From: QHWT01 sp046726015
GTDB lineage: Bacteria; Acidobacteriota; Vicinamibacteria; Vicinamibacterales; 2-12-FULL-66-21
Reading direction: 5' to 3'
NCBI GenBank assembly: GCA_046726015.1
Contig: JBKOZS010000001.1
Location: forward strand, 1-26,602
Length of the DNA: 26,602 nt
Within the stretch, counting starts at the first letter, position 1, and each line of letters starts with the position of its first letter. The notes under the pieces are model-generated. The model was not told where the DNA came from and ran no database searches. It saw nothing but the letters and a program-made list of their open reading frames with translations. Below, piece after piece: positions 7,966 through 16,139 of this stretch. Made by a program: the position numbers and the translations under genes.

Positions 7966-10900
7966 CGCGCGCGGCTTTCCTCTTTGCCGCCTTCGCCATC
8001 CTGCCCCCGATCGCGGCGCCGTCCATCGATCTCACACGGGAACGAACGCGGGTACTCGAGGCGGCAGATCAGTATTTAAAAGAAGCTCCAGTCACCATCA
8101 CCGCGTCCCGCGCCGCGCGCAGCGCCGGCGGTCTCCACGACTACTTTTCCGAGGGGGACTACTGGTGGCCGGATCCGAAGAACCCGGACGGTCCTTACAT
8201 TCAGCGCGACGGCGAGTCGAATCCCGCGAACTTCGATGACCATCGGAAGGCGATGCGCCGGCTCTCGGTGCAGGTGCCGGCGCTCGTGGCGGCATGGACG
8301 CTCACGCACGATGCGCGCTACGCGCAGCACGCGGCACAACACCTGCGCGCCTGGTTCATCACGCCCGCGACGCGGATGAATCCAAACCTGCGCTACTCGC
8401 AGGCGATTCACGGCATCACGACCGGACGGTCCATTGGCATCATCGACACCATCCACCTCGTCGAAGTGGCGCGCGCGATCGAACGCCTCGACGGCGCGCC
8501 CGGGTGGACGTCCGGCGACGCGCGCGCGGCGCGGGCGTGGTTTGCCGAATACCTCGAATGGTTGACGAAGGACCCGTTCGGAATCCAGGAGCGCGACGCC
8601 ACCAACAATCACGGCACGTGCTGGGTGATGCAGGCCGCCGCCTTCGCGCACCTGACCGGCAACACCGGGATGCGGCAGTTCACCCGCGATCGCTTCAGGA
8701 CGGTCCTGGTTCCGAACCACATGGCGGCGGACGGCAGCTTTCCGCGCGAGCTCGGACGCACGAAGCCGTACGGCTACTCGCTGTTCAATCTCGACGCGAT
8801 GGCCACGATCGCGCACATCCTCTCGACACCCGAGGACAACCTGTGGACATTCGAACTCCCTGACGGCCGCGGCATGCGCCGCGCGATGGAGTTCATGGTC
8901 CCGTTCATTCGCAACAAGAAAAGCTGGCCGAAACCACCCGATGTCATGTACGACGATGCGTGGCCGATGCGGCAGCCGAGCCTGCTGTTTGCCGGCATGG
9001 CCTTGAACCGACCGGACTACGTCGACCTCTGGTCGTCATTGCCTGGCGATTCGAACATCGACGAGGTCATTCGCAATTTCTTCATCAGGCAGCCCGTGCT
9101 GTGGCTGGATGCAGGCCGGCTCTTCAGAGCCAGCGACGCGGGTCTGAAGACGCGCCCTACAGACGAGATCAAATCGCCCGACGGGCAGTTGTCGATAACC
9201 GTGTGGGTCGACACAACGGCGTCGCTGCAATACTCCGTCAGCTTGAATGGCCGCCCAGTTATCGAACCATCCGCGGCCGGCATCGTCGTCGACAGCGTGA
9301 ATCTCGGCGAAGGTGCTGAACGCATCAGCGTCAAGCGGTCCAGCACGAATCGCGACTATCCGACACGCGGGGTTCATTCAGTCGCGCGCGATCGCAGCAA
9401 CGACGCACGGATCGAGTTCCGGCATCGCACGTCAGGCACGCGGTTCGCCGTCCAGGTGCGTGCATTCGATGATGGCGTGGCCTTCCGGTACGTCGTGCCG
9501 GGCGCCGGCACGCGCACGCCGGACGAAGCGACGATGTTCCGCCTGCCAGAGGGATCGATCACGTGGTCGCATAATCTGCGCGGGCACTACGAAGCGCTCT
9601 ACGTGAAACGCGCGATTGGCGAAGTGCCGCCCGGAGACTGGGCCGGTCCCCCGCTCACGTTCAAGCTGCCGAATGGTGCCGGGTATGCATCGATCACCGA
9701 GGCAGGGCTCAGCGGCTATGCGGGCATGGCGCTGCAGGCCAATGGCGACGGCGCGTATCGCGCTCGCCTCGGTCACGATCATCCCGTTTCCTACCCGTAC
9801 TCGTTGCGCTACTCACCCGACGACGTGCAGCGTCTCGCGAAGGCAGCGACGATGACCGGCCCCATTGAAACGCCGTGGCGCGTGGTGCTGGCCGGGCGCG
9901 ATCTCAATACCCTGGTGAACGCGGATGTCATTCACAACGTGTCCAGGCCGCCCGATCCCACGTTCTTTCCGCAAGGGCAGGCGACGTCATGGATCCGTCC
10001 AGGCCGCGCGGTATGGCGTTACCTCGATGGCGGCGACAACACGTACGAGGGACTGAAGCAATTCACCGAAATGGCGGCCGAGCTCGGCTTCGAGCATCAC
10101 GTCGTCGAGGGCGTGTGGCGGCAGTGGACACCGGAGCAGCTCAAGGCATTCGTCGAGCATGCGAGTGCGCGCGGTGTTGGCATCTGGCTGTGGAAACACA
10201 GCCGGGATCTGCAGCAACCTTCCGCGCGGCGCGAGTTCTTCACGATGTGCCGCGACATCGGTGTTGCCGGCGTGAAGGTCGACTTCCTGGACCACGAAGC
10301 CAAGGAGGTCGTCGACCACTACGAAGCCATCCTGCGCGATGCGGCGGAATTCCACCTGATGGTGAACTTTCACGGCGCGAACAAGCCGACCGGCGGCGAC
10401 CGCACATGGCCGAACGAGTTGACGCGGGAAGGCGTGTATGGCCTCGAGCACAGGAACACCGAAGCCTGGGGCTCACACGACGCCACGGTGCCCTTCACCA
10501 GATACCTGGCGGGGGCCGGCGACTTCACGCCGGTCGTGTTCGGCGTTCGCCGGAAGGAAACATCGTGGGCTCACCAGATTGCGACCGCGGTGCTCTTCAC
10601 CTCGCCGCTCCTGGTGTATGGTGGGCACCCGCGGAGCCTGCTCGAGAACCCCGCCGCCGACATCATCAAGAGTATTCCCAGCGTGTGGGACGAGACGGTC
10701 GTGCTGCCGGGGAGCGAAATCGGCGAGGTCGCCGCGATGGCGCGACGGCACGGGAAGGACTGGTTCGTGGCAATCGTGAACGGCGCCGAGGCTCGCCAGT
10801 TGAAGATTACCGCAACTTTTCTTCGTTCGGGACGCTACGCCAGCCTCGTCGTGCGCGATGATACGCAGGCGCCCCCGCCTCCGCCGCGAAGCGGCTCGGA

Positions 10901-11060
10901 CGGGGCCTCGCCGAAGCCCGACGACAACGGCGATCGGGCGACGGCGGGCGCCGTCCGCCTCGAGCGAGGGGACGCGGGCGCGAACGACGTGCTGACGATC
11001 GACCTCCGTCCCGGCGGTGGATTCGTGGCGCGGTTCACACCAGCAGAGGCGGGTTCATGA
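7962..11060 (+). CDS. Two-domain secreted enzyme: alginate-lyase-family (PF05426) domain fused to GH97
   Basis: A 1032-residue protein with signal peptide (1-19, MTRAAFLFAAFAILPPIAAP). Residues about 25-380 are an alginate-lyase-type alpha/alpha barrel: DYWWPDPKNPDGPYIQRDGE, PATRMNPNLRYSQAIHG, NNHGT at 215-219 (catalytic Asn/His position) and ELGRTKPYGYSLFNLDAM. Residues about 400-1032 are GH97: N-terminal beta-sandwich (KSPDGQLSITVWV onward), TIM barrel with GVKVDFLDHE and FHGANKPTGGDRTWPNEL, and a C-terminal sandwich ending GGGFVARF. Asp774 in KVDF matches the nucleophile position of retaining GH97 alpha-galactosidases, and Glu829 in GLEHRNTE the acid/base. Known GH97 and lyase proteins are normally separate. 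The joint (about 384-400) and residues about 970-997 coincide with repeat-like DNA. The start overlaps the regulator stop and the stop overlaps the symporter start, both as ATGA. Confidence 0.9.
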   Translation: MTRAAFLFAAFAILPPIAAPSIDLTRERTRVLEAADQYLKEAPVTITASRAARSAGGLHDYFSEGDYWWPDPKNPDGPYIQRDGESNPANFDDHRKAMRRLSVQVPALVAAWTLTHDARYAQHAAQHLRAWFITPATRMNPNLRYSQAIHGITTGRSIGIIDTIHLVEVARAIERLDGAPGWTSGDARAARAWFAEYLEWLTKDPFGIQERDATNNHGTCWVMQAAAFAHLTGNTGMRQFTRDRFRTVLVPNHMAADGSFPRELGRTKPYGYSLFNLDAMATIAHILSTPEDNLWTFELPDGRGMRRAMEFMVPFIRNKKSWPKPPDVMYDDAWPMRQPSLLFAGMALNRPDYVDLWSSLPGDSNIDEVIRNFFIRQPVLWLDAGRLFRASDAGLKTRPTDEIKSPDGQLSITVWVDTTASLQYSVSLNGRPVIEPSAAGIVVDSVNLGEGAERISVKRSSTNRDYPTRGVHSVARDRSNDARIEFRHRTSGTRFAVQVRAFDDGVAFRYVVPGAGTRTPDEATMFRLPEGSITWSHNLRGHYEALYVKRAIGEVPPGDWAGPPLTFKLPNGAGYASITEAGLSGYAGMALQANGDGAYRARLGHDHPVSYPYSLRYSPDDVQRLAKAATMTGPIETPWRVVLAGRDLNTLVNADVIHNVSRPPDPTFFPQGQATSWIRPGRAVWRYLDGGDNTYEGLKQFTEMAAELGFEHHVVEGVWRQWTPEQLKAFVEHASARGVGIWLWKHSRDLQQPSARREFFTMCRDIGVAGVKVDFLDHEAKEVVDHYEAILRDAAEFHLMVNFHGANKPTGGDRTWPNELTREGVYGLEHRNTEAWGSHDATVPFTRYLAGAGDFTPVVFGVRRKETSWAHQIATAVLFTSPLLVYGGHPRSLLENPAADIIKSIPSVWDETVVLPGSEIGEVAAMARRHGKDWFVAIVNGAEARQLKITATFLRSGRYASLVVRDDTQAPPPPPRSGSDGASPKPDDNGDRATAGAVRLERGDAGANDVLTIDLRPGGGFVARFTPAEAGS
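9111..9161. repeat. Palindromic repeat-like segment at the lyase/GH97 joint
   Basis: Two adjacent small hairpins occur in the coding sequence: GGCTCT-TC-AGAGCC (9118-9131) and GCGGGTCT-GA-AGACGCGC (9138-9155, one mismatch), followed by CCTACA. They encode the linker between the two catalytic domains. The TCTTCAGA/TCTGAAGA pairing looks like an intergenic palindromic repeat that became coding; that origin is inference. Confidence 0.45.
10870..10952. repeat. Repeat-like GC-rich segment inside the GH97 C-terminal domain
   Basis: This in-frame stretch encodes a proline/glycine/charge-rich, probably disordered loop (APPPPPRSGSDGASPKPDDN) between two beta-strands of the C-terminal sandwich. It contains GCCGCGAAGCGGC (10883-10895) and CTCGCCGAAGCC, both also present in the alpha-galactosidase gene at 14732-14753. 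Confidence 0.5.
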
Positions 11061-12853
11061 CGCTCTCGGCGCTCGACTGGACGCTCATCTTCGTCTACTT
11101 CGCCTTCGTGCTCGGGATTGGCATCGCGCTGAAGCGCTACACGCAGACGAGCACCGACTTCTTCCTGGCCGGGCGCGCGCTTCCCGCCTGGGTCTGCGGC
11201 CTGGCCTTTCTCTCCGCCAACCTCGGTGCCCAGGAATTAATCGGCATGGGGGCTTCCGGCGCCAAGTACGGCATCGCGACAAGCCACTTCTACTGGGTCG
11301 GCGCCATTCCGGCGATCGTGTTCGTGGGCATTTTCATGATGCCGTTCTATTACGGATCGCGGGCGCGATCGGTCCCGGAGTATCTGCGGCTTCGCTTCGA
11401 CGAAAAGACGCGCGCCTTCAACGCGGTGTCGTTCGCGATGATGACGGTGTTCTCGTCCGGCATTTCAATGTATGCGCTCGCAAAGCTGCTGCAGTTGCTG
11501 CGCGTGCTCGACGCGCCATTCGCCGCGCTCGGGCTCAATCCCGCCTGGATCTTTGACGTCTGCATCATCGTCTCCGCGCTCATCGTCCTCGGCTACGTCA
11601 TCTTTGGCGGGCTCTCGAGCGCGATCTACAACGAGGTGCTGCAGTTCTTCCTGATCGTCTCCGGCTTCCTGCCGCTGGTGTATCTCGGGTTGCGGGATGT
11701 GGGAGGGTGGACCGGGATCCGCCAGACGCTGCCGACCGAGATGACCCACCTCTGGAAAGGGTTCGGATCGCCAGACACGAACCTGATGGGTGTCGACGTC
11801 TTCGGTCTCTCGATGGGCCTCGGCTTCGTGCTGTCGTTCGGCTACTGGTGCACGGACTTCCTTGTCGTCCAGCGCGCGATGGCGGCCAACTCGATGACGG
11901 CGGCGCGCCGCACGCCGCTCATCGCCGCGTTTCCGAAGATGATGTTTCCGTTCCTCGTCATCATGCCCGGTCTCATTGCCGTGGCGGCAAAAGCGGGGCC
12001 GGCATTGGAGACGCCCGCGGCGATCGTGCAGAGCGCCGGCGAGGTGCAGGCGTCCGACAGCCTGATTCCTTACAAGGTCAACGAGGCGACGAACGAGGTC
12101 GTGCGCGACGCCGAGGGACGGCCGGTGCGCGACTACGACCTGGTGATTCCCGTGCTGCTGGTGCGCTACTTCCCCGCGGGCATGCTCGGCCTCGGGCTGA
12201 CGGCGCTGATGGCGAGCTTCATGTCCGGGATGGCCGGCAACGTGACCGCGTTCAACACCGTGTGGACCTACGACATCTACCAGGCCTACATCAAGAAGTC
12301 GGCGAGCGACCATCACTACCTGAACGTCGGGCGCGTGGCGACCGTCGCCGGCATTGCCGCGTCCGTGGCAACCGCGTACGTCGCGGCGCAGTTCAACAAC
12401 ATCATGGACATCCTGCAGCTCGTGTTCGCGTTCGTGAACGCGCCGCTGCTCGCGACGTTCCTGCTGGGAATGTTCTGGAAGCGCGCGACCGGTCATGGGG
12501 CGTTCTTCGGTCTGCTGCTGGGCACGACCGCGGCCACGTTGCATCACGGCCTGACGCTCCCGGCTGGCGCGGCCGCCGGCGTGAAGGGGGGATGGCTGGG
12601 CACGCTGCACGTGTACCCGAGCGAGATGGCGCAGAACTTCTACACGGCGATCTGCGCGTGGACCGTCTGCTTCGTGCTGACGATCCTGATCTCGCTGATG
12701 ACGCGACCTCGGCCCGAAAGCGAGCTCGTCGGGCTGGTGCGATCGCTGACGACGATTCCGCCCGACGAGCAGTTGCCGTGGTACCAGCGGCCCGCGACGC
12801 TGGGCGTGATCGTGCTCGCAGCGGTCTTCATCTTGAACGTGTATTTCTATTGA
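11057..12853 (+). CDS. Sodium:solute symporter (SSS family)
   Basis: A 598-residue inner-membrane carrier predicted to couple sodium entry to uptake of a sugar or sugar-acid product. It starts with a membrane segment (LDWTLIFVYFAFVLGIGIAL) followed by the family-typical STDFFLAGRALPAWVCGLAF and SANLGAQELIGMGASGAKYG; about 13-14 hydrophobic segments can be read, including IIVSALIVLGYVIFGGLSSA and GLTALMASFMSGMAGNVTAF. A longer loop at about 320-370 separates two of them. It overlaps the lyase/GH97 gene by ATGA and has AGAGGCGG upstream, so it is co-translated with the enzyme that likely supplies its substrate. The substrate cannot be assigned from sequence; SGLT-like sugar carriers are the closest class I recognise. 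Confidence 0.92.
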   Translation: MTLSALDWTLIFVYFAFVLGIGIALKRYTQTSTDFFLAGRALPAWVCGLAFLSANLGAQELIGMGASGAKYGIATSHFYWVGAIPAIVFVGIFMMPFYYGSRARSVPEYLRLRFDEKTRAFNAVSFAMMTVFSSGISMYALAKLLQLLRVLDAPFAALGLNPAWIFDVCIIVSALIVLGYVIFGGLSSAIYNEVLQFFLIVSGFLPLVYLGLRDVGGWTGIRQTLPTEMTHLWKGFGSPDTNLMGVDVFGLSMGLGFVLSFGYWCTDFLVVQRAMAANSMTAARRTPLIAAFPKMMFPFLVIMPGLIAVAAKAGPALETPAAIVQSAGEVQASDSLIPYKVNEATNEVVRDAEGRPVRDYDLVIPVLLVRYFPAGMLGLGLTALMASFMSGMAGNVTAFNTVWTYDIYQAYIKKSASDHHYLNVGRVATVAGIAASVATAYVAAQFNNIMDILQLVFAFVNAPLLATFLLGMFWKRATGHGAFFGLLLGTTAATLHHGLTLPAGAAAGVKGGWLGTLHVYPSEMAQNFYTAICAWTVCFVLTILISLMTRPRPESELVGLVRSLTTIPPDEQLPWYQRPATLGVIVLAAVFILNVYFY

Positions 12854-12866
12854 GGCAACGTGGCTT

Positions 12867-12970
12867 GCCACGGACGCACTCACGCAGAGCACGCAGAGGA
12901 CGCAGAGAAATTTTTGAAAAACCAAAGTTCTTTGCGCGCTCTGCGACCTCCGCGTGAAGTCGTGCGTGAC
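12867..12970. repeat. ACGCAGAG array forming an inverted repeat after the symporter gene
   Basis: Three ACGCAGAG words at 9-bp period (12882, 12891, 12900) form the left arm; the right arm (12937-12970) carries the complementary CTCTGCG and CCGCGTGAAGTCGTGCGTG. An A/T-rich middle with TTTTTGAAAAA separates them. It could fold into a long imperfect hairpin ending the symporter transcript. No gene lies in this stretch. Confidence 0.55.
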
Positions 12971-12995
12971 AGGGGTTGGTCATGAATAGCGCGCC

Positions 12996-13009
12996 GCGCC
13001 GTACGGCGC
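12996..13009. promoter_or_regulatory. Perfect 14-bp palindrome before the small membrane protein gene
   Basis: GCGCCGTACGGCGC is fully self-complementary and ends three bases before the GAGG ribosome-binding motif of the next gene. It also lies inside a ten-codon ATG-to-TGA frame (12982-13014) whose stop overlaps that motif. Operator, hairpin and chance are all possible. Confidence 0.3.
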
Positions 13010-13022
13010 ATTGAGGTCGGCG

Positions 13023-13220
13023 ATGCCCTGGGACATCCGCATTCCAATCGGATTGATGTTCGTGCTGATGGGGGGACTGCTCGCAGGCTATGGCCTGTTT
13101 GGCAGTCACGAGATTTACGCCCGATCGCTGGGCCTCAACATCAACCTGATCTGGGGAAGCGTGCTGCTGGTCATGGGCGCGTTCCTGATCGTGCTGGGCA
13201 CCCGCCCTGCACGTCCCTGA
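13023..13220 (+). CDS. Small two-helix membrane protein of unknown function
   Basis: A 65-residue protein starting at an ATG with GAGG six bases upstream; an in-frame TTG at 13011 is a less likely start. Two hydrophobic segments (IPIGLMFVLMGGLLAGYGLF and LIWGSVLLVMGAFLIVLG) are joined by a short loop, with a positively charged tail (GTRPARP). It sits five bases before galT in the same direction. I recognise no named family and propose no function; the good ribosome-binding site and the amphipathic organisation support a real gene. Confidence 0.7.
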   Translation: MPWDIRIPIGLMFVLMGGLLAGYGLFGSHEIYARSLGLNINLIWGSVLLVMGAFLIVLGTRPARP

Positions 13221-13225
13221 TCCGC

Positions 13226-14287
13226 GTGGGGACCCTGCCGTCGGTCGCGGATCTGAACGCACACCCTCACGTGCGGTTCAATCCGCTGCGCGGCGAATGG
13301 ATCCAGGTGTCGCCGCACCGGACCGCGCGCCCGTGGCAGGGGCAGGTGGAACCCACGACCGATGAGGACCCACCTGCGTACGACCCCGGATGCTACCTGT
13401 GTCCCGGGAACGAGCGTGCGGCTGGCCGACGCAACCCGGATTACGCGTCCGTGTTCGTCTTCGACAATGACTTCCCGGCGCTGCTGCCCTCGACGCCGCG
13501 GATCGAGCGGCGCGAGGGCTCGTTGCTCGTCGGGCGCGCGGAACCTGGCGTGTGCCGCGTCGTATGCTTCTCGCGACGGCACGACCTGACGATCCCGCGC
13601 ATGGACTGCGCGGCGCTGCGCGGCGTCGTCGACGTGTGGATCGAAGAGGCTCGGGCCCTCAGTGCGCGTCCGGAGATCGCCTACGTGCAGATCTTCGAAA
13701 ACCGGGGCGCGGCCATGGGCGCCAGCAATCCGCATCCGCACGGACAGATCTGGGCTACGGCATCGGTCCCGAACGAGCCGTCACGCGAGCAGCAGGCGTT
13801 CGATGCGCACCGCGCAAACACTGGCACCTGCCTGCTGTGCGAATATCTTGCAATCGAAATGTCGCTCGCCCAACGCATTGCCTGCGAGAACCCGTCGTTT
13901 GTCGCGGTCGTGCCGTTCTGGAGCGTGTGGCCGTTCGAGACCCTTGTGCTGCCGCGGCGTCACATGCCTGATCTCGGCGCGACGACCGACCGCGAGCGGG
14001 ACGATCTCGCGGACCTGCTCAAGCGGTTGACCACTCGTTACGACAACCTGTTCGAAACGCCGTTTCCCTATTCGATGGGATTCCATCAGCGCCCGGCGGA
14101 TGACGGCGCGCACGACGAGTGGCACCTGCACGCACATTTTTTTCCGCCGCTGCTGCGGTCGGCAACGGTGCGGAAGTTCATGGTGGGCTTCGAGATGCTG
14201 GGAACGCCACAGCGCGACCTGGCGCCCGAGGATGCCGCCGCGCGCCTGCGCGCGCTCGGCGAGGAACACTATCGTGACCGACGATAA
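13226..14287 (+). CDS. galT: Galactose-1-phosphate uridylyltransferase
   Basis: A 353-residue cytoplasmic Leloir-pathway enzyme that exchanges UDP between UDP-glucose and galactose-1-phosphate. The start is GTG at 13226. The fold signature is complete: RFNPLRGEWIQVSPHR at the N-terminus, the CYLCPGNER zinc-type cysteine pair (about 55-58), the SNPHPHGQIWAT active site with His172 in the nucleophile position, TCLLCEY, and DEWHLHAHFFPPLLRS near the end. Length agrees with the bacterial family. It is followed by the alpha-galactosidase gene, whose GTG start lies 14 bases before the galT stop, linking galactose release to galactose-1-phosphate use. No galK or galE is present in the window, so the pathway must be completed elsewhere. 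Confidence 0.95.
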   Translation: MGTLPSVADLNAHPHVRFNPLRGEWIQVSPHRTARPWQGQVEPTTDEDPPAYDPGCYLCPGNERAAGRRNPDYASVFVFDNDFPALLPSTPRIERREGSLLVGRAEPGVCRVVCFSRRHDLTIPRMDCAALRGVVDVWIEEARALSARPEIAYVQIFENRGAAMGASNPHPHGQIWATASVPNEPSREQQAFDAHRANTGTCLLCEYLAIEMSLAQRIACENPSFVAVVPFWSVWPFETLVLPRRHMPDLGATTDRERDDLADLLKRLTTRYDNLFETPFPYSMGFHQRPADDGAHDEWHLHAHFFPPLLRSATVRKFMVGFEMLGTPQRDLAPEDAAARLRALGEEHYRDRR

Positions 14288-16139
14288 ACGGCTGATGCTT
14301 TCGCGCCGTGAACTGCTCGGTAGCGCCGTGGCGCTGCCGTTGTGGCGCGCGCTGTCACAACCGACTGGCACGCACACGCTGCTGTCCATTCGCGAGGCGC
14401 GCGGTTTCATCGTTCCCGCCGGGGACGCGGATGTCTCGCGCGTGGAGCTCACGCGCGAGTGGACGAACGAACTGTGCCGCTCGCGCGTCACGAACCGCGG
14501 TGCGGGTCCCGTCGCCATCAAGGAAATCGTGCTCGCGGATCTGACGCTGGAATTTCCGCCTTCGACGCCGATTTACGGTGAAGCCTTCCAGATGCTCAGC
14601 CAGAACGGTGGAACACTTGGCGAGCCGAAAGATCTCGGGTCGTATACGGACGCGAGGCACTACAAAATGCCGACACCACCCGGCGCGCATCAGTTTTATG
14701 GCCTCATCACTCTGGCGCCGGGCGGCGGCGTCTCGCCGAAGCCGCGAAGCGGCGAAGGCGGACCACAGAGCTGCGTTGCCTTTACCTCTTGTCGCCGGTT
14801 CAGCGGCCTGTTCCGGCTACGTCCGCCCTCATCCCTTCAAGTCGTCATCGATACGGAGGGACTGTCGCTCGCGCCCGACGCGTCGTGGAAGTTGGAGGAG
14901 CTCAGTGTCGCGAGTGGCGATCGATCGCGAGCATCGTTGATGGCCGCAGTCGCATCAAGAATCGCAACGAATCACCCCTCGTTGAAGCTCGCCAAGCCAC
15001 CCACGGGCTGGTGCTCGTGGTACTGCTTTGGGCCGCGCGTCACGGCGCAGCAAGTGCTCGACAACCTCGACGCCATTTCAAAAAAGATCCCCGGCCTGAC
15101 CTACGTGCAGATCGACGACGGGTATCAACCGGCCATGGGGGACTGGCTCGAGACGGGCGCCGCATTCGGGGGCGACGTACGCAAGGTACTGGATGAAATC
15201 AAGAAGCGCGGCTTCCAGCCTGCAATCTGGGTCGCGCCGTTCATTGCCGAAGAGCAGTCGCATGTCTTCCAGCAGCACCGCGACTGGTTCGTGAAAGACG
15301 CAAGCGGCGCGCCGCTGCGATCGGATCTGGTCACGTTCGGCGGCTGGCGCCGCGGGCCGTGGTATGTCCTCGACGGCACGCATCCCGAGGTGCAGGCTCA
15401 CTTCGAGCATGTCTTCAAGACCATGCGGCAGGAATGGGGCTGCACGTATTTCAAGCTCGATGCGAACTTCTGGGGCGCGATCCACGGCGGCCGCTTTCAC
15501 GATCCGAACGCCACGCGAATTGAGGCGTACCGTCGCGGAATGGAAGCCGTGCTCCGTGGCGCCGGTGACAGCTTCATCCTCGGCTGTAATCATCCGATCT
15601 GGCCGTCGCTGGGCCTCATTCATGGCTCGCGCAGTTCCAACGACATCAAGCGCACGTGGGATCGGGTGAAAACGACGGCACAACAGAACCTGCTCCGCAA
15701 CTGGCAGAACGGCCGGCTCTGGTGGAACGATCCGGACGCGGTGGTGCTGACGGGAGATCTCACCGACGATGAATTCCGTTTTCACGCAACCGCGATCTAC
15801 GCAACCGGAGGCATGGTGCTGTCGGGCGACGACCTTACGACCATTCCCGAGTCACGGCTCGCGCTGCTGAAGAAGCTGGTGCCGCCCACAGGCCTGGCCG
15901 CGATCTTCACGGACCAGTCGCTGGAGGTCGGGATCGTTCACCTGCCCGAGTCGCCGAGGATCTGTCTGTTCAACTGGAGCGATGAGCCAAAGACGCTGAC
16001 TGCGCGCCTCGAGACGCCGTCGCGCGTGAGGGATTTCTGGACGAATGAAACGCTCGACAACGAGACCGCAATGACGTCGGTCACCATCAAGGACATGCCG
16101 CCGCACTCCGCGCGGCTGCTGGTGTGCGAGCATGCCTGA
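14274..16139 (+). CDS. GH36-type alpha-galactosidase with Tat signal
   Basis: A 621-residue exported hydrolase. GTG 14274 is preferred because GAGGAA lies seven bases upstream; ATG 14298 is an alternative without a ribosome-binding motif. The N-terminus has a twin-arginine motif (LSRRELLGSAVALP). Residues about 40-235 are a beta-sandwich, then the TIM barrel starts at TGWCSWYCFG. GH36/GH27-type catalytic motifs follow: YFKLDANFWGA with Asp396 as nucleophile, and GSRSSNDIKRTW with Asp457 as acid/base. A C-terminal beta-domain ends the protein. Residues about 150-164 (GGGVSPKPRSGEGGP) look inserted into a sandwich strand pair and are encoded by repeat-like DNA. Neighbouring galT fits release of galactose; exact linkage specificity is not determined, and other GH36 activities such as alpha-N-acetylgalactosaminidase cannot be excluded. 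Confidence 0.87.
   Translation: MTDDKRLMLSRRELLGSAVALPLWRALSQPTGTHTLLSIREARGFIVPAGDADVSRVELTREWTNELCRSRVTNRGAGPVAIKEIVLADLTLEFPPSTPIYGEAFQMLSQNGGTLGEPKDLGSYTDARHYKMPTPPGAHQFYGLITLAPGGGVSPKPRSGEGGPQSCVAFTSCRRFSGLFRLRPPSSLQVVIDTEGLSLAPDASWKLEELSVASGDRSRASLMAAVASRIATNHPSLKLAKPPTGWCSWYCFGPRVTAQQVLDNLDAISKKIPGLTYVQIDDGYQPAMGDWLETGAAFGGDVRKVLDEIKKRGFQPAIWVAPFIAEEQSHVFQQHRDWFVKDASGAPLRSDLVTFGGWRRGPWYVLDGTHPEVQAHFEHVFKTMRQEWGCTYFKLDANFWGAIHGGRFHDPNATRIEAYRRGMEAVLRGAGDSFILGCNHPIWPSLGLIHGSRSSNDIKRTWDRVKTTAQQNLLRNWQNGRLWWNDPDAVVLTGDLTDDEFRFHATAIYATGGMVLSGDDLTTIPESRLALLKKLVPPTGLAAIFTDQSLEVGIVHLPESPRICLFNWSDEPKTLTARLETPSRVRDFWTNETLDNETAMTSVTIKDMPPHSARLLVCEHA
14721..14764. repeat. Repeat-like segment inside the alpha-galactosidase gene
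   Basis: The segment contains CTCGCCGAAGCC and the hairpin GCCGC-GAA-GCGGC (14741-14753), the same two words found in the GH97 C-terminal domain gene segment. It is in frame and adds a glycine/proline-rich loop. Confidence 0.5.

Noticed and set aside
11465..12925. Long minus-strand open frame of 486 codons
   Set aside because: It is antisense to the symporter and His/Arg/Glu-rich in a way typical of shadow frames.
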